This document shows, piece after piece, positions 28,846-36,393 of a stretch of DNA of 64,000 bases. A program made the translations under genes and the position numbers. The notes beneath the pieces were generated by a model. It saw only the letters and a program-made list of their open reading frames with translations, made no database searches and had not been told where the DNA came from. Each line of letters starts with the position of its first letter. Position 1 is the stretch's first letter. The stretch is from Luteolibacter ambystomatis (GTDB lineage: Bacteria > Verrucomicrobiota > Verrucomicrobiia > Verrucomicrobiales > Akkermansiaceae), in assembly GCF_018137965.1 (NCBI RefSeq), contig NZ_CP073100.1, positions 1,116,001 to 1,180,000 of the forward strand. Direction: 5' to 3'.

Positions 28846-29661
28846 TCAAAGATCGACCTCCTTGAGCGCCTGGCGGACCTTGGGATCGTTCAGTGCCCTG
28901 TTCACGGCAGGGTGGTTGAGGAGCGCGCCGTAGTGTTTGTCCTTCGCGAGTGTTTCGAGGCGCTTTTCGTCCACAGCGATCGCCTTCAACACCGGACCTT
29001 CCACCACCGGGATGGCCTTGGGCGGCACTTCGTTCCCGGCCTTGGCGGTGATCAGCTTCGCGAGCGTGAGGCGCGGACGGTCCTGGGTGAGCTCGTCGAG
29101 CTTCGCCATCCAGTCGGCGGGAATGTTCGCGGTGATCGTCTTCTTGAGGTCTTCGGAGATTTTCGCCCACTCCGGGCGCTTGGTGGCATTGCCACGGTCG
29201 GCGAAGGAGCGAAGTTCGCCGAGATTGCCCACGTGGTTCACCAGCATGATGCCAGCGGCGCAGATCAGCGAGGCGGGAACCAGTGACAGCGGGATCGCGA
29301 GCAGACGACCGAGGAAGGAGGGCTTCGAGCCCTCGCCTCCACTGAAGGGCTTGGCGATGAAGTTGGTGATCAGCCGCAGGACGATGAAGGTGATGAGTCC
29401 GGCGGCGACCGGCCACGCAATGTCCAGCCAGGGAATCGGCTTGCCGGTGTAGCGGATGGCGATTGTAGGCGATTCGCGCCACGCCCACAGGCCGACGTAA
29501 ACAGCCGCCGCCAACGTGAGCGAGCCGAGCAGGATGCGGAAGATGCCACGGGCCGCCGCCATCACCGCGCAGATGATGAAGATCACCAGCGCCGCTGTTC
29601 CCAGGCTGAGCTGGGGCACGCCGCTGTTGCGGATGGAGTCGATGAAGTTCTGGAAATCCAT
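28846..29661 (-). CDS. CvpA-like inner-membrane protein
   Basis: A 271-residue protein. Four hydrophobic segments lie in the first ~135 residues (GTAALVIFIICAVMAAARGI, ILLGSLTLAAAVYVGLWAW, IAWPVAAGLITFIVLRLIT, LLAIPLSLVPASLICAAGIML), followed by a soluble C-terminal half ending 'HPAVNRALNDPKVRQALKEVDL'. The 'AARGIFRILLGSLTLAAAVYVGLW' segment and four-helix layout resemble CvpA (colicin V production) family proteins, but this is not secure. The C-terminal region with small helical repeats is common in Verrucomicrobiota homologues (recollection). It lies between gatB and aroC with short spacers (30 nt to aroC, 48 nt to gatB), consistent with one operon. Confidence 0.6.
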   Translation of the reverse strand: MDFQNFIDSIRNSGVPQLSLGTAALVIFIICAVMAAARGIFRILLGSLTLAAAVYVGLWAWRESPTIAIRYTGKPIPWLDIAWPVAAGLITFIVLRLITNFIAKPFSGGEGSKPSFLGRLLAIPLSLVPASLICAAGIMLVNHVGNLGELRSFADRGNATKRPEWAKISEDLKKTITANIPADWMAKLDELTQDRPRLTLAKLITAKAGNEVPPKAIPVVEGPVLKAIAVDEKRLETLAKDKHYGALLNHPAVNRALNDPKVRQALKEVDL

Positions 29662-29691
29662 GGCGGGCGGGTGGTCGGAAGACCAGTTCGT

Positions 29692-30849
29692 TCAGCCGAG
29701 ATCGGCCGGAGCGGAGGTTTCGTTTGGATCGAAGTCGTCCTCGTGGCTCTTTTCTTCCACGGGAGGGAAGCCATTCTGGGCGCGCTGGCGGAGCAGATGA
29801 TCCATGAGCACCAGCGTCGCCATGGCCTCCACCATCGGCACGGCGCGCGGCAGCACGCAGGCATCGTGGCGGCCGCGACCCTTCAGTTCGGTATTCTCAC
29901 CGGACGAGGTCACGGTGTCCTGGGAGGTCATGATCGTGGCGGTGGGCTTGAAGGCCACGCGGAAGACGATGTTCTCGCCATTGGAAATGCCGCCTTGAAT
30001 GCCACCGGAGCGGTTGCTGGTGGTGCGGATCTTGCCATCGATCATGCGGAAGGGGTCGTTGTGCTCGCGACCGGTGAGCAGGGTGCCCGCAAAGCCGGAG
30101 CCGATCTCGAAGCCCTTGGTGGCGGGCAGGGAAAGCATGGCCTTCGCGAGCTCGGCCTCCAGCTTGTCGAAGACCGGCTCGCCGAGACCCGGCGGGCAGC
30201 CACGGATCACACATTCCACCACGCCGCCGACGGAATTGCCATCGGCGCGCACTTCCTTGATCCGCTCGATCATCGGCTCGACCATGGCCGGATCGCCCGT
30301 GCGCACGATGTTTCCTTCGATCGTTTCAAACGAAACGGTTTCCGGATCAACAGTGGCGTTCAGATCGTGGATCGACTTGACCCAGGCCAGCACCTCGATG
30401 CCGGGATGGAGGGCCTTCAGCACTTGGGTGGCCACGGCGGCGGCAGCTACGCGGCCGATGGTTTCGCGGGCCGAGGCCCGGCCACCACCGGAGGGGGCCC
30501 GGATGCCGTATTTGGCGTCGTAGGTGTAGTCGGCGTGGGACGGGCGGTATTTCACCGCCATTTCGTCGTAGGAAGAAGGGCGTTGGTCGGTATTGCGGAC
30601 GACGATGGCGATGGGGGTGCCGAGGGTGACGCCATCATGGGTACCGGAGAGGATTTCCGCGGTGTCTGCTTCCTTTCGGGGGGTGACGATCTCGCTTTGG
30701 CCGGGGCGGCGGCGGTCGAGTTCGCGCTGGATATCGGCTTCGGAGAGGGGAATGCGCGGCGGGCAGCCGTCGATGATAACCCCGACGCCGCCGCCGTGCG
30801 ACTCGCCGAAGGTGTGAAGGCGGAAAAGTTGGCCGAAGCTGGACGACAT
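29692..30849 (-). CDS. aroC: Chorismate synthase
   Basis: 385 residues. It catalyses 5-enolpyruvylshikimate-3-phosphate to chorismate with reduced FMN, the last step of the shikimate pathway, in the cytoplasm. Diagnostic motifs: '[27 protein letters not shown]' at the start, '[15 protein letters not shown]', '[30 protein letters not shown]', '[47 protein letters not shown]', '[13 protein letters not shown]' and '[18 protein letters not shown]'. The C-terminal tail after residue ~365 is acidic and dispensable-looking. It heads a minus-strand group with the CvpA-like gene and gatB. Its promoter should lie in the 384-nt spacer shared with the divergent glycosyltransferase fusion gene. Confidence 0.98.
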   Translation of the reverse strand: MSSSFGQLFRLHTFGESHGGGVGVIIDGCPPRIPLSEADIQRELDRRRPGQSEIVTPRKEADTAEILSGTHDGVTLGTPIAIVVRNTDQRPSSYDEMAVKYRPSHADYTYDAKYGIRAPSGGGRASARETIGRVAAAAVATQVLKALHPGIEVLAWVKSIHDLNATVDPETVSFETIEGNIVRTGDPAMVEPMIERIKEVRADGNSVGGVVECVIRGCPPGLGEPVFDKLEAELAKAMLSLPATKGFEIGSGFAGTLLTGREHNDPFRMIDGKIRTTSNRSGGIQGGISNGENIVFRVAFKPTATIMTSQDTVTSSGENTELKGRGRHDACVLPRAVPMVEAMATLVLMDHLLRQRAQNGFPPVEEKSHEDDFDPNETSAPADLG

Positions 30850-30906
30850 GCGGGGAGGTTAGGAGCCGGAATCCGGCCCGCCAAGAGCGAATGGTGGTTC
30901 CCAGGT

Positions 30907-30931
30907 AGCCGGAGTCGTAAGACTCCGGGCT
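30907..30931 (+). repeat. REP-like palindrome, copy 1
   Basis: AGCCGGAGTC-GTAA-GACTCCGGGCT: a 10-bp dyad with one bulged C, no T-run. It matches the reverse complement of the element at 31107-31131. Confidence 0.6.
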
Positions 30932-31106
30932 GGGGAGATTCGCGAAGTCGGGTGCAGGTGTAGTCGCCTTTGAAGGGCATGGGGGACAGCAGACGCGGTT
31001 GATAAGGGAAGAGGGCCTGCGATCCTTTCTTTCTCTTCCCGACTTCCGGCCCTTGGCTCATCGGAGGCCAGTTGGACGTGCGAGGATTAGTGGCAAATCT
31101 TTTCCG

Positions 31107-31131
31107 GCCGGAGTCTCACGATTCCGGCTCC
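31107..31131 (-). repeat. REP-like palindrome, copy 2 (inverted)
   Basis: The minus strand reads GCCGGAATCGTGAGACTCCGGC, versus GCCGGAGTCGTAAGACTCCGG in copy 1. Two differences in the 21 shared positions and the opposite orientation suggest a dispersed REP-type family rather than chance. Confidence 0.55.
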
Positions 31132-31233
31132 GATCATCATGTGACGGAAACGACACTGGAAAGGTGCTGAGAATGTGACGGCAGGTCTGGTTTCCTGTCA
31201 CCCGACGGAACGAGTTCTGTCCGTCGTCTCCGC

Positions 31234-33177
31234 ATGAGAATCGACTTTGTCACGGATACCTTCCCACCGGACGTGAATGGCGTTTCGATGACGCTGGGAA
31301 GGCTCACCGATGGACTCCGGCGGCGTGGCCACCGGGTGCATGTGATCCGCACGGGGGATGGGAGGCCCGGCGAAACCATCGCCGCCTCTGTCGCCCTGCC
31401 GGGCTACAAGGAGGTCCGGGTTGGCCTGCCAGGGCCGTTCAAGCTGCGGAAGCGGTGGATCAAGAAGCGTCCGGACGCGATCTACGTGGCTACGGAGAGC
31501 CCGCTGGGTGATTCCGCGGTGAAAGCGGCGAAGACGCTCGGGATTCCGGTGATCACCGGTTTCCACACCAATTTCCACGAATACATGGAGCAATACCGCC
31601 TCGGCGGACTCCAACCGGCGGCAAAGTTCTATCTGAAGCGCTTCCACAGCCGCGCCGATTGCACGCTGGCTCCCTCGCCGGAGGTGGTGGAGGCGCTGCG
31701 TGCCGAAGGATTCCCGGAGGTGCATTTGCTCGGACGCGGGGTGGATACCGCCCTGTTTCACCCGGAAAAGCGTTCCTTCGACCTCCGCAGGGAGTGGGGT
31801 GCGGAGAACGATGCTCCGGTCGTGCTGATCGTCGGCCGGGTGGCTCCGGAGAAAAATCTGGATCTGGCGATGGATGTTTTCCGCCGCATGGAGGCACACC
31901 TTCCGGGCACCCGTTGTGTGGTGGTGGGGGATGGCCCGATCCGAGCCCGGCTTCAGGAGGCGCATCCGCAGGTGCATTTCGCCGGCGTGAAGACCGGGGA
32001 GGATCTGGCGGTCCATTATGCCTCGGCGGATGTGTTGCTGTTTCCCAGTGAGACGGAGACGTTTGGCAATGTGGTGCTCGAGGGGCTCGCCAGCGGTCTG
32101 GTGACGGTGAGCTACGACTATGCCGCGCCGGCTCGTCACGTCCGGCATGGTGAAAATGGTCTGAAGGCAACGAAGGGGGATGCGGATGAGTTCGCGCGGG
32201 TGGCTCTGGATGCGCTCGATGTGGTCCGCCACCAGTCGCTCCGTTGCTCCGCGCGGCAGACCGCCGAGGCGCTTGGCTGGGATCAGGTGATCGTGTCCTT
32301 TGAGGAGCGGCTTTCGTCACTGGCTGGCCAATCGAAGGACATCCTGCGTCCTCATCTGACCCCGAAGAAGCGGCCGAAGCTGGGCTGCCGCACGGTGTTC
32401 CTCTCCGATATCCACCTCGGCACGCCGGACAGCAAGGCGGCGGAAGTGACCCATTTCCTGAAGCATCTGCGTTGCGAGAAACTGGTGCTCAACGGTGACA
32501 TCATCGATGGCTGGGCGCTCCGCCGCGGCGGCCGCTGGCGCGGGCGGCACAGCCGCTTCATCCGCAAGGTGCTCAAGATGATGGAGAAGGACAAGACCGA
32601 GGTGATCTACCTGCGGGGCAACCACGATGACATCCTCGAGCGTTTCCTGCCGCTGGCTTTCGGTCGCCTCAAGGTGATGAAGGAGCACATCCACACCGCG
32701 CTCAATGGCAAGCGCTACCTCGTGGTGCATGGTGATGGCTTCGACAGCGTTTCCACCAATCACAAGTGGCTCGCCGTGCTGGGGTCGGTCGGCTATGATG
32801 TCTTGCTCAACCTCAACCGCCTCTACAACCGTTGGCGTGCCTGGCGCGGGAAGGAGTACTTCTCCCTCAGCAAGAAGATCAAAGCGAAGGTGAAGAGCGC
32901 CGTCAGCTTCGTGGATCGCTACGAACACCAGCTTCAGGAACTCGCGCGTCACAAGAAGTGCGATGGCATCATCTGCGGCCACATCCATACTCCCGAGGAC
33001 AAGGAAGTCGGGGAGATCCACTATTTGAATTCGGGCGATTGGGTCGAAAGTCTCACCGCGATCATCGAGCATCTCGACGGTCGCATGGAACTGGTGGAAT
33101 ACAGCTCGTTCCTGGCGGGTCTCGGCAGCACGCTGGAGATCGAGGAAGAGAATGTCAGCGAGACCGAGGCGGCGTGA
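31234..33177 (+). CDS. Glycosyltransferase family 4 fused to UDP-2,3-diacylglucosamine diphosphatase-like metallophosphoesterase
   Basis: A 647-residue two-domain protein. Residues 1-~365 are a GT-B fold GT4 glycosyltransferase: 'MRIDFVTDTFPPDVNGVSMTLGRL', 'GFHTNFHEYMEQYRLGGLQPAAKFYLKRFHSRADCTLAPS', 'LLGRGVDTALFHPEKR', 'LIVGRVAPEKNLDLAMDVFR', 'FPSETETFGNVVLEGLASG' with the E-x7-E retaining motif. Residues ~380-625 are a calcineurin-like phosphoesterase with the full metal set: D392-x-H394 (SDIHLG), GDIIDGW, GNHD at 462-465, VVHGD, and GHIH at 582-585, the LpxH/YbbF-like order. In other bacteria these activities are usually separate neighbouring genes. The likely role is envelope glycolipid synthesis; substrates are unknown. 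A short acidic tail ends the protein. Confidence 0.9.
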   Translation: MRIDFVTDTFPPDVNGVSMTLGRLTDGLRRRGHRVHVIRTGDGRPGETIAASVALPGYKEVRVGLPGPFKLRKRWIKKRPDAIYVATESPLGDSAVKAAKTLGIPVITGFHTNFHEYMEQYRLGGLQPAAKFYLKRFHSRADCTLAPSPEVVEALRAEGFPEVHLLGRGVDTALFHPEKRSFDLRREWGAENDAPVVLIVGRVAPEKNLDLAMDVFRRMEAHLPGTRCVVVGDGPIRARLQEAHPQVHFAGVKTGEDLAVHYASADVLLFPSETETFGNVVLEGLASGLVTVSYDYAAPARHVRHGENGLKATKGDADEFARVALDALDVVRHQSLRCSARQTAEALGWDQVIVSFEERLSSLAGQSKDILRPHLTPKKRPKLGCRTVFLSDIHLGTPDSKAAEVTHFLKHLRCEKLVLNGDIIDGWALRRGGRWRGRHSRFIRKVLKMMEKDKTEVIYLRGNHDDILERFLPLAFGRLKVMKEHIHTALNGKRYLVVHGDGFDSVSTNHKWLAVLGSVGYDVLLNLNRLYNRWRAWRGKEYFSLSKKIKAKVKSAVSFVDRYEHQLQELARHKKCDGIICGHIHTPEDKEVGEIHYLNSGDWVESLTAIIEHLDGRMELVEYSSFLAGLGSTLEIEEENVSETEAA

Positions 33178-33256
33178 GGCGATGTGGATGGGCCGGAGGT
33201 CGGAAGATGCCGTCCCAGACTGAATTGACATTCAAAGCGTGAGGCCGGGTGTCTCT

Positions 33257-33295
33257 GATGTGGAGTGCGGCGATGCCCCGTCGCACTCCAAATCC
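33257..33295. repeat. Imperfect palindrome between convergent genes
   Basis: TGGAGTGCGGCG (33261-33272) pairs with CGTCGCACTCCA (33279-33290), 11 of 12 positions, and the match extends weakly on both sides. It has no T-run, so it is more likely REP-like than a terminator. A second small hairpin (TTGGATGG/CCATCCAA, ~33306-33324) follows before the cbpM-like gene end. Confidence 0.5.
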
Positions 33296-33347
33296 AGAGC
33301 GCCCTTTGGATGGTTCCCATCCAAGGCAAAATGAATGCTGGTTCAGC

Positions 33348-33674
33348 CTAGAGCCTCAATTTCCGCAATTCCTCACGCAAACGTTCCACCTCGGTCACGA
33401 GATGGAAAACCATCGGCAGCACCTCCAACGGCACGCCTTGCTGATGCCGCAGGTGTTCGATACGGCGGATGTCGTACAACGCGTCGTCATCGAAAACCGG
33501 GTCCGCGGTTCCCTCGGTGCGTGCGGCACCCAGCAGCCCGTCCCGGCAATAGCGGCGCAACACATCAGGCTCGACCGATGTGCGCTCGGCGGCTTCTTCC
33601 AGCGAATAGTGCGGTGTTTCAGACGGACGTACTTCGATGGAGACGGCGGTGTGGACGAGGACGAAGCGGGTCAT
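33348..33674 (-). CDS. cbpM: CbpM-like (MerR-type) chaperone modulator
   Basis: A 108-residue protein from the ATG at 33674, whose ATGA overlaps the stop of the DnaJ-like gene, giving translational coupling. The frame continues upstream through the DnaJ gene, but that part is a shadow. The sequence 'TPHYSLEEAAERTSVEPDVLRRYCRDGLLGAAR...FDDDALYDIRRIEHLRHQQGVPLEVLPMVFHLVTEVERLREELRKL' is a MerR-like winged-helix start followed by a helix and coiled coil, as in CbpM, which binds and restrains the J-domain of CbpA. The context, directly after a CbpA-type DnaJ, supports this. Confidence 0.82.
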   Translation of the reverse strand: MTRFVLVHTAVSIEVRPSETPHYSLEEAAERTSVEPDVLRRYCRDGLLGAARTEGTADPVFDDDALYDIRRIEHLRHQQGVPLEVLPMVFHLVTEVERLREELRKLRL

Positions 33675-34627
33675 GACGGGTTCCTCGGGTTGAAGTTGGA
33701 TGCGGCGGCGAGTTTTTTCCAGAGTTCCTCTTCCTCCGCCGTGCTGTGGTCGGGCACCTGGATGTGAACGATGGCATAAAGATCGCCACGCTGCTTGTCC
33801 TTTCCGGTCATGCCACGGCCTTTCAGGCGCAGGCGGGTGCCGGATTCGGTGCCGGGTGGGACACGCAGCTTGGCGGGGCCGTCCAGCGTGGAAATTTTTA
33901 CCTCCACGCCGAGCACCGCTTCCCAAGGCGCGAGGTCGAGATCGTAGTCGAGATCCGCGCCATCGACCTGGAACTCCGGATGCCGGGCAAAACGGATGCT
34001 GAGATACACATCTCCGGCCGGAGCGCCTCCGGCTCCGGGACCACCTTTGCCAGCCAGGCGGATGCGCTGGCCTTCGCGCAGTCCGGCGGGGATGCGGATG
34101 TCGAAGGTGTCCGCCGTGCCATCCGGTCGCCGCAGGGTGATGGAGCGTTGCGATCCATGGAGGGCGTCTTCCAGGGAGACGAGGATGTCCGCCTCAACAT
34201 CATGGCCGCGTTGTTGGAAGGAGCCTTGCGGACGGGACGAGCGCGGAGATCCGCCGAAGCCGCCCTGCGCGCCGCTGAAGTAGCGCTCGAAGAAGTCGCT
34301 GAAACCGGTACCGCCGAATTCAAACGATGCTCCTCCTTCGTTCGGCTCCCACGACCATCCGCCGAAGCCGCCTTCCGAGGGCGGTGGTCCGCCGGTCTGG
34401 TTCCAGTTCGCGCCGAGTTCATCGTAGCGTTTGCGCTTTTCCGGATCTCCGAGCACCTCGTAGGCCTCGTTGATCTGTTTGAATTTTTCCTCGGATCCGG
34501 CCTTGTCCTTGGCCACGTCCGGGTGATGGGTGCGCGCCAGCTTCCGGAACGCCTTTTTGATTTCCTCCTGGGTCGCGCCGCGGGAGACGCCGAGGGTTTC
34601 GTAGTAGTCCTGGAACTTCACTGACAT
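33671..34627 (-). CDS. cbpA: CbpA-type J-domain co-chaperone
   Basis: A 318-residue DnaJ-family protein. The J-domain occupies residues ~6-70 (DYYETLGVSRGATQEEIKKAFRKLARTHHPDVAKD), with the HPD motif needed to stimulate DnaK ATPase. A Gly/Phe-rich linker (~80-140) and two DnaJ C-terminal substrate-binding domains (~145-310, 'GHDVEADILVSLEDALHGSQRSITLRRPDG', 'LRVPPGTESGTRLRLKGRGM') follow. The cysteine zinc fingers of true DnaJ are absent, which places it with CbpA/DnaJ class B. It is coupled to the cbpM-like gene by a 4-nt overlap. It should act with DnaK in cytoplasmic protein folding. Confidence 0.93.
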   Translation of the reverse strand: MSVKFQDYYETLGVSRGATQEEIKKAFRKLARTHHPDVAKDKAGSEEKFKQINEAYEVLGDPEKRKRYDELGANWNQTGGPPPSEGGFGGWSWEPNEGGASFEFGGTGFSDFFERYFSGAQGGFGGSPRSSRPQGSFQQRGHDVEADILVSLEDALHGSQRSITLRRPDGTADTFDIRIPAGLREGQRIRLAGKGGPGAGGAPAGDVYLSIRFARHPEFQVDGADLDYDLDLAPWEAVLGVEVKISTLDGPAKLRVPPGTESGTRLRLKGRGMTGKDKQRGDLYAIVHIQVPDHSTAEEEELWKKLAAASNFNPRNPS

Positions 34628-34726
34628 GCAGGGTTGCGGGATGATCTCTTTCCGATCCCGAGCCTAACATGAGCACGTTCCGGCCCGGGGGCAAACGGAT
34701 TCCTGACGATCCGGGGGCACGGAGAG

Positions 34727-34745
34727 CTACTCATCCATGTAGCTG
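34727..34745 (+). promoter_or_regulatory. Shared 19-nt dyad (putative operator), copy 1
   Basis: CTACTCATCCATGTAGCTG, within the longer dyad AGCTAC-N8-GTAGCT (34725-34744), 40 nt before the ATG of the GH27 gene. It is identical to the copies at 40036 and 41591 except at two positions. The left half TACTCAT fits the NarL-type heptamer TACYNMT, and a NarL/LuxR-family regulator is encoded at 39376. Assignment to that regulator is inference. Confidence 0.65.
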
Positions 34746-34784
34746 TGGGCCTGCCGCTCATCGGCACAAGATCGGGGTCCATCC

Positions 34785-36332
34785 ATGACCCCGCGTTCCC
34801 TCCTTTCCACTGCTGTGGTGCTCGCGCTCGGCTTCGCCGCCTCTCCGTTGCTAGCGTCCGCCCAGGAACCCGCTGCGGCACCGATCCTCACGCCACCGCC
34901 GCCCGCCGAACCGCGGGTGAACGGCCCGAAGATCTTCGGCGTTCGTCCGGGCGCGCCGTTCCTTTACTCGATCCCGGCGACCGGTGATCGCCCGATGACT
35001 TTCGCCGCCACCGGCCTGCCTGCGGGGCTTGCGCTTGATCCTGCCACCGGCCGCATCTCCGGCAGCGTGAAGGCGCGCGGCACTTACGAGGCGAAGCTGC
35101 TGGCCCGCAATGCCAAGGGTACTGCGGAGAAGGCCTTCCGCATCGTGGTGGGGGACACCATCGCCCTTACACCACCCATGGGCTGGAACAGTTGGAATTG
35201 CTGGGGTTCGAAGATCGACCAACAGAAAACCCTCGCCGCTGCGAAGGCCATCGTGCGCCACGGCCTCGATCGCCACGGCTGGACCTATGTGAACATCGAC
35301 GATGCATGGCAGGGCAAGCGCGGCGGTCCTTTCAATGGCATCCAGCCGGATCCGAAGAACTTCCCGGACATGAAGAAGCTCTGCGACGAGGTTCACGGCA
35401 TGGGATTGAAGATCGGCATCTATTCCACGCCATGGGTCACCACGTATGCCCGCCACATCGGCGGCTCCGCGGAGAATCCGGAAGGCGATTGGACGTCGCC
35501 GGGCAATGGACCGAAGACCGTGAACAAGAAGATCCTGCCATGGGCCATCGGCAAACACTCCTTCGCCACCCATGATGCGAAGCAATGGGCCGCGTGGGGC
35601 ATGGACTATCTCAAGTATGATTGGAACCCCATCGAGGTGCCGGAGACTGCTGAGATGGAAAAGGCCCTGCGCGACAGCGGCCGGGATGTGATTCTCAGCC
35701 TTTCCAACAGCACGCCCTTCAAGAGCATCCCGGAACTCAGTCGCATCGCCAACTGCTGGCGCACCACCGGCGACATCAAGGATACCTGGGACAGCATGAG
35801 CAAGAAGGGCTTCACCCAGGACAAGTGGGCGCCTTTTGCCGCGCCTGGGCATTTCAATGACCCGGACATGCTGGTGGTTGGTCATGTCGGCTGGGGCAAG
35901 CCGCACCCGACCAACCTCACGCCGGACGAGCAATACACCCATATCAGCATCTGGTGTCTGCTGTCCGCGCCACTGCTGCTGGGCTGTGACTTGGAAAAGC
36001 TCGATGACTTCACTCTGGGGCTGCTCACCAATGACGAAGTGCTCGCCATCAATCAGGATGTGCTATGCAAGCAGGCCGTGAAGGTGGCGGGCACCGATGT
36101 GCTGCCGGTTTTCGCCAAGCCGCTCGAAGATGGCTCGAAAGCGGTCGGTCTTTTCAATCTTGGCACCGATGAAGCCGAGGTGGCCGTGACATGGAAGGAT
36201 CTCGGTCTGAATGGCGGTCAGACCGTTCGTGACCTCTGGCGTCAGAAGGATGTGGGCGCTTTCCCGGACGGCTATCGCGTGAAGATCGCTCCGCACGGAG
36301 TCACCCTAGTGCGGGTGATTCCGGCGAAATGA
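34785..36332 (+). CDS. GH27 alpha-galactosidase, secreted
   Basis: A 515-residue protein with a signal peptide (to ~residue 27, LLASAQ). An N-terminal putative-Ig (He_PIG/NEW3-like) domain (~45-125, 'FTFAATGLPAGLALDPATGRISGSV'-like) precedes the GH27 barrel. Family motifs: 'LTPPMGWNSWNCWG', 'WTYVNIDDAWQG', 'GLKIGIYSTPW', the nucleophile D279 in 'YLKYDWN', the acid/base candidate D330 in 'CWRTTGDIKDTW', and 'GHFNDPDMLVVG'. A C-terminal beta-sandwich ends the protein. It should hydrolyse terminal alpha-galactosides in the periplasm or outside. Its upstream region carries the shared dyad, which ties it to the sensor/regulator pair downstream. Confidence 0.93.
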   Translation: MTPRSLLSTAVVLALGFAASPLLASAQEPAAAPILTPPPPAEPRVNGPKIFGVRPGAPFLYSIPATGDRPMTFAATGLPAGLALDPATGRISGSVKARGTYEAKLLARNAKGTAEKAFRIVVGDTIALTPPMGWNSWNCWGSKIDQQKTLAAAKAIVRHGLDRHGWTYVNIDDAWQGKRGGPFNGIQPDPKNFPDMKKLCDEVHGMGLKIGIYSTPWVTTYARHIGGSAENPEGDWTSPGNGPKTVNKKILPWAIGKHSFATHDAKQWAAWGMDYLKYDWNPIEVPETAEMEKALRDSGRDVILSLSNSTPFKSIPELSRIANCWRTTGDIKDTWDSMSKKGFTQDKWAPFAAPGHFNDPDMLVVGHVGWGKPHPTNLTPDEQYTHISIWCLLSAPLLLGCDLEKLDDFTLGLLTNDEVLAINQDVLCKQAVKVAGTDVLPVFAKPLEDGSKAVGLFNLGTDEAEVAVTWKDLGLNGGQTVRDLWRQKDVGAFPDGYRVKIAPHGVTLVRVIPAK

Positions 36333-36393
36333 AATTCCAATGCATGCACGGGTTCTTGCTGACGGGCCTCTCCGGAACACCTAGCGTGACTTG

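Larger units (their letters stand above)
30850..31233. other. Divergent intergenic region with repeated palindromes
   Basis: 384 nt between aroC (minus) and the glycosyltransferase fusion (plus). It holds a 13-nt palindrome GCCGGAATCCGGC (30865-30877) and two related, oppositely oriented imperfect palindromes (30907-30931 and 31107-31131), entered separately. The promoters of both flanking genes should be here, but I cannot point to good -35/-10 pairs. No gene was recognised. Confidence 0.5.
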
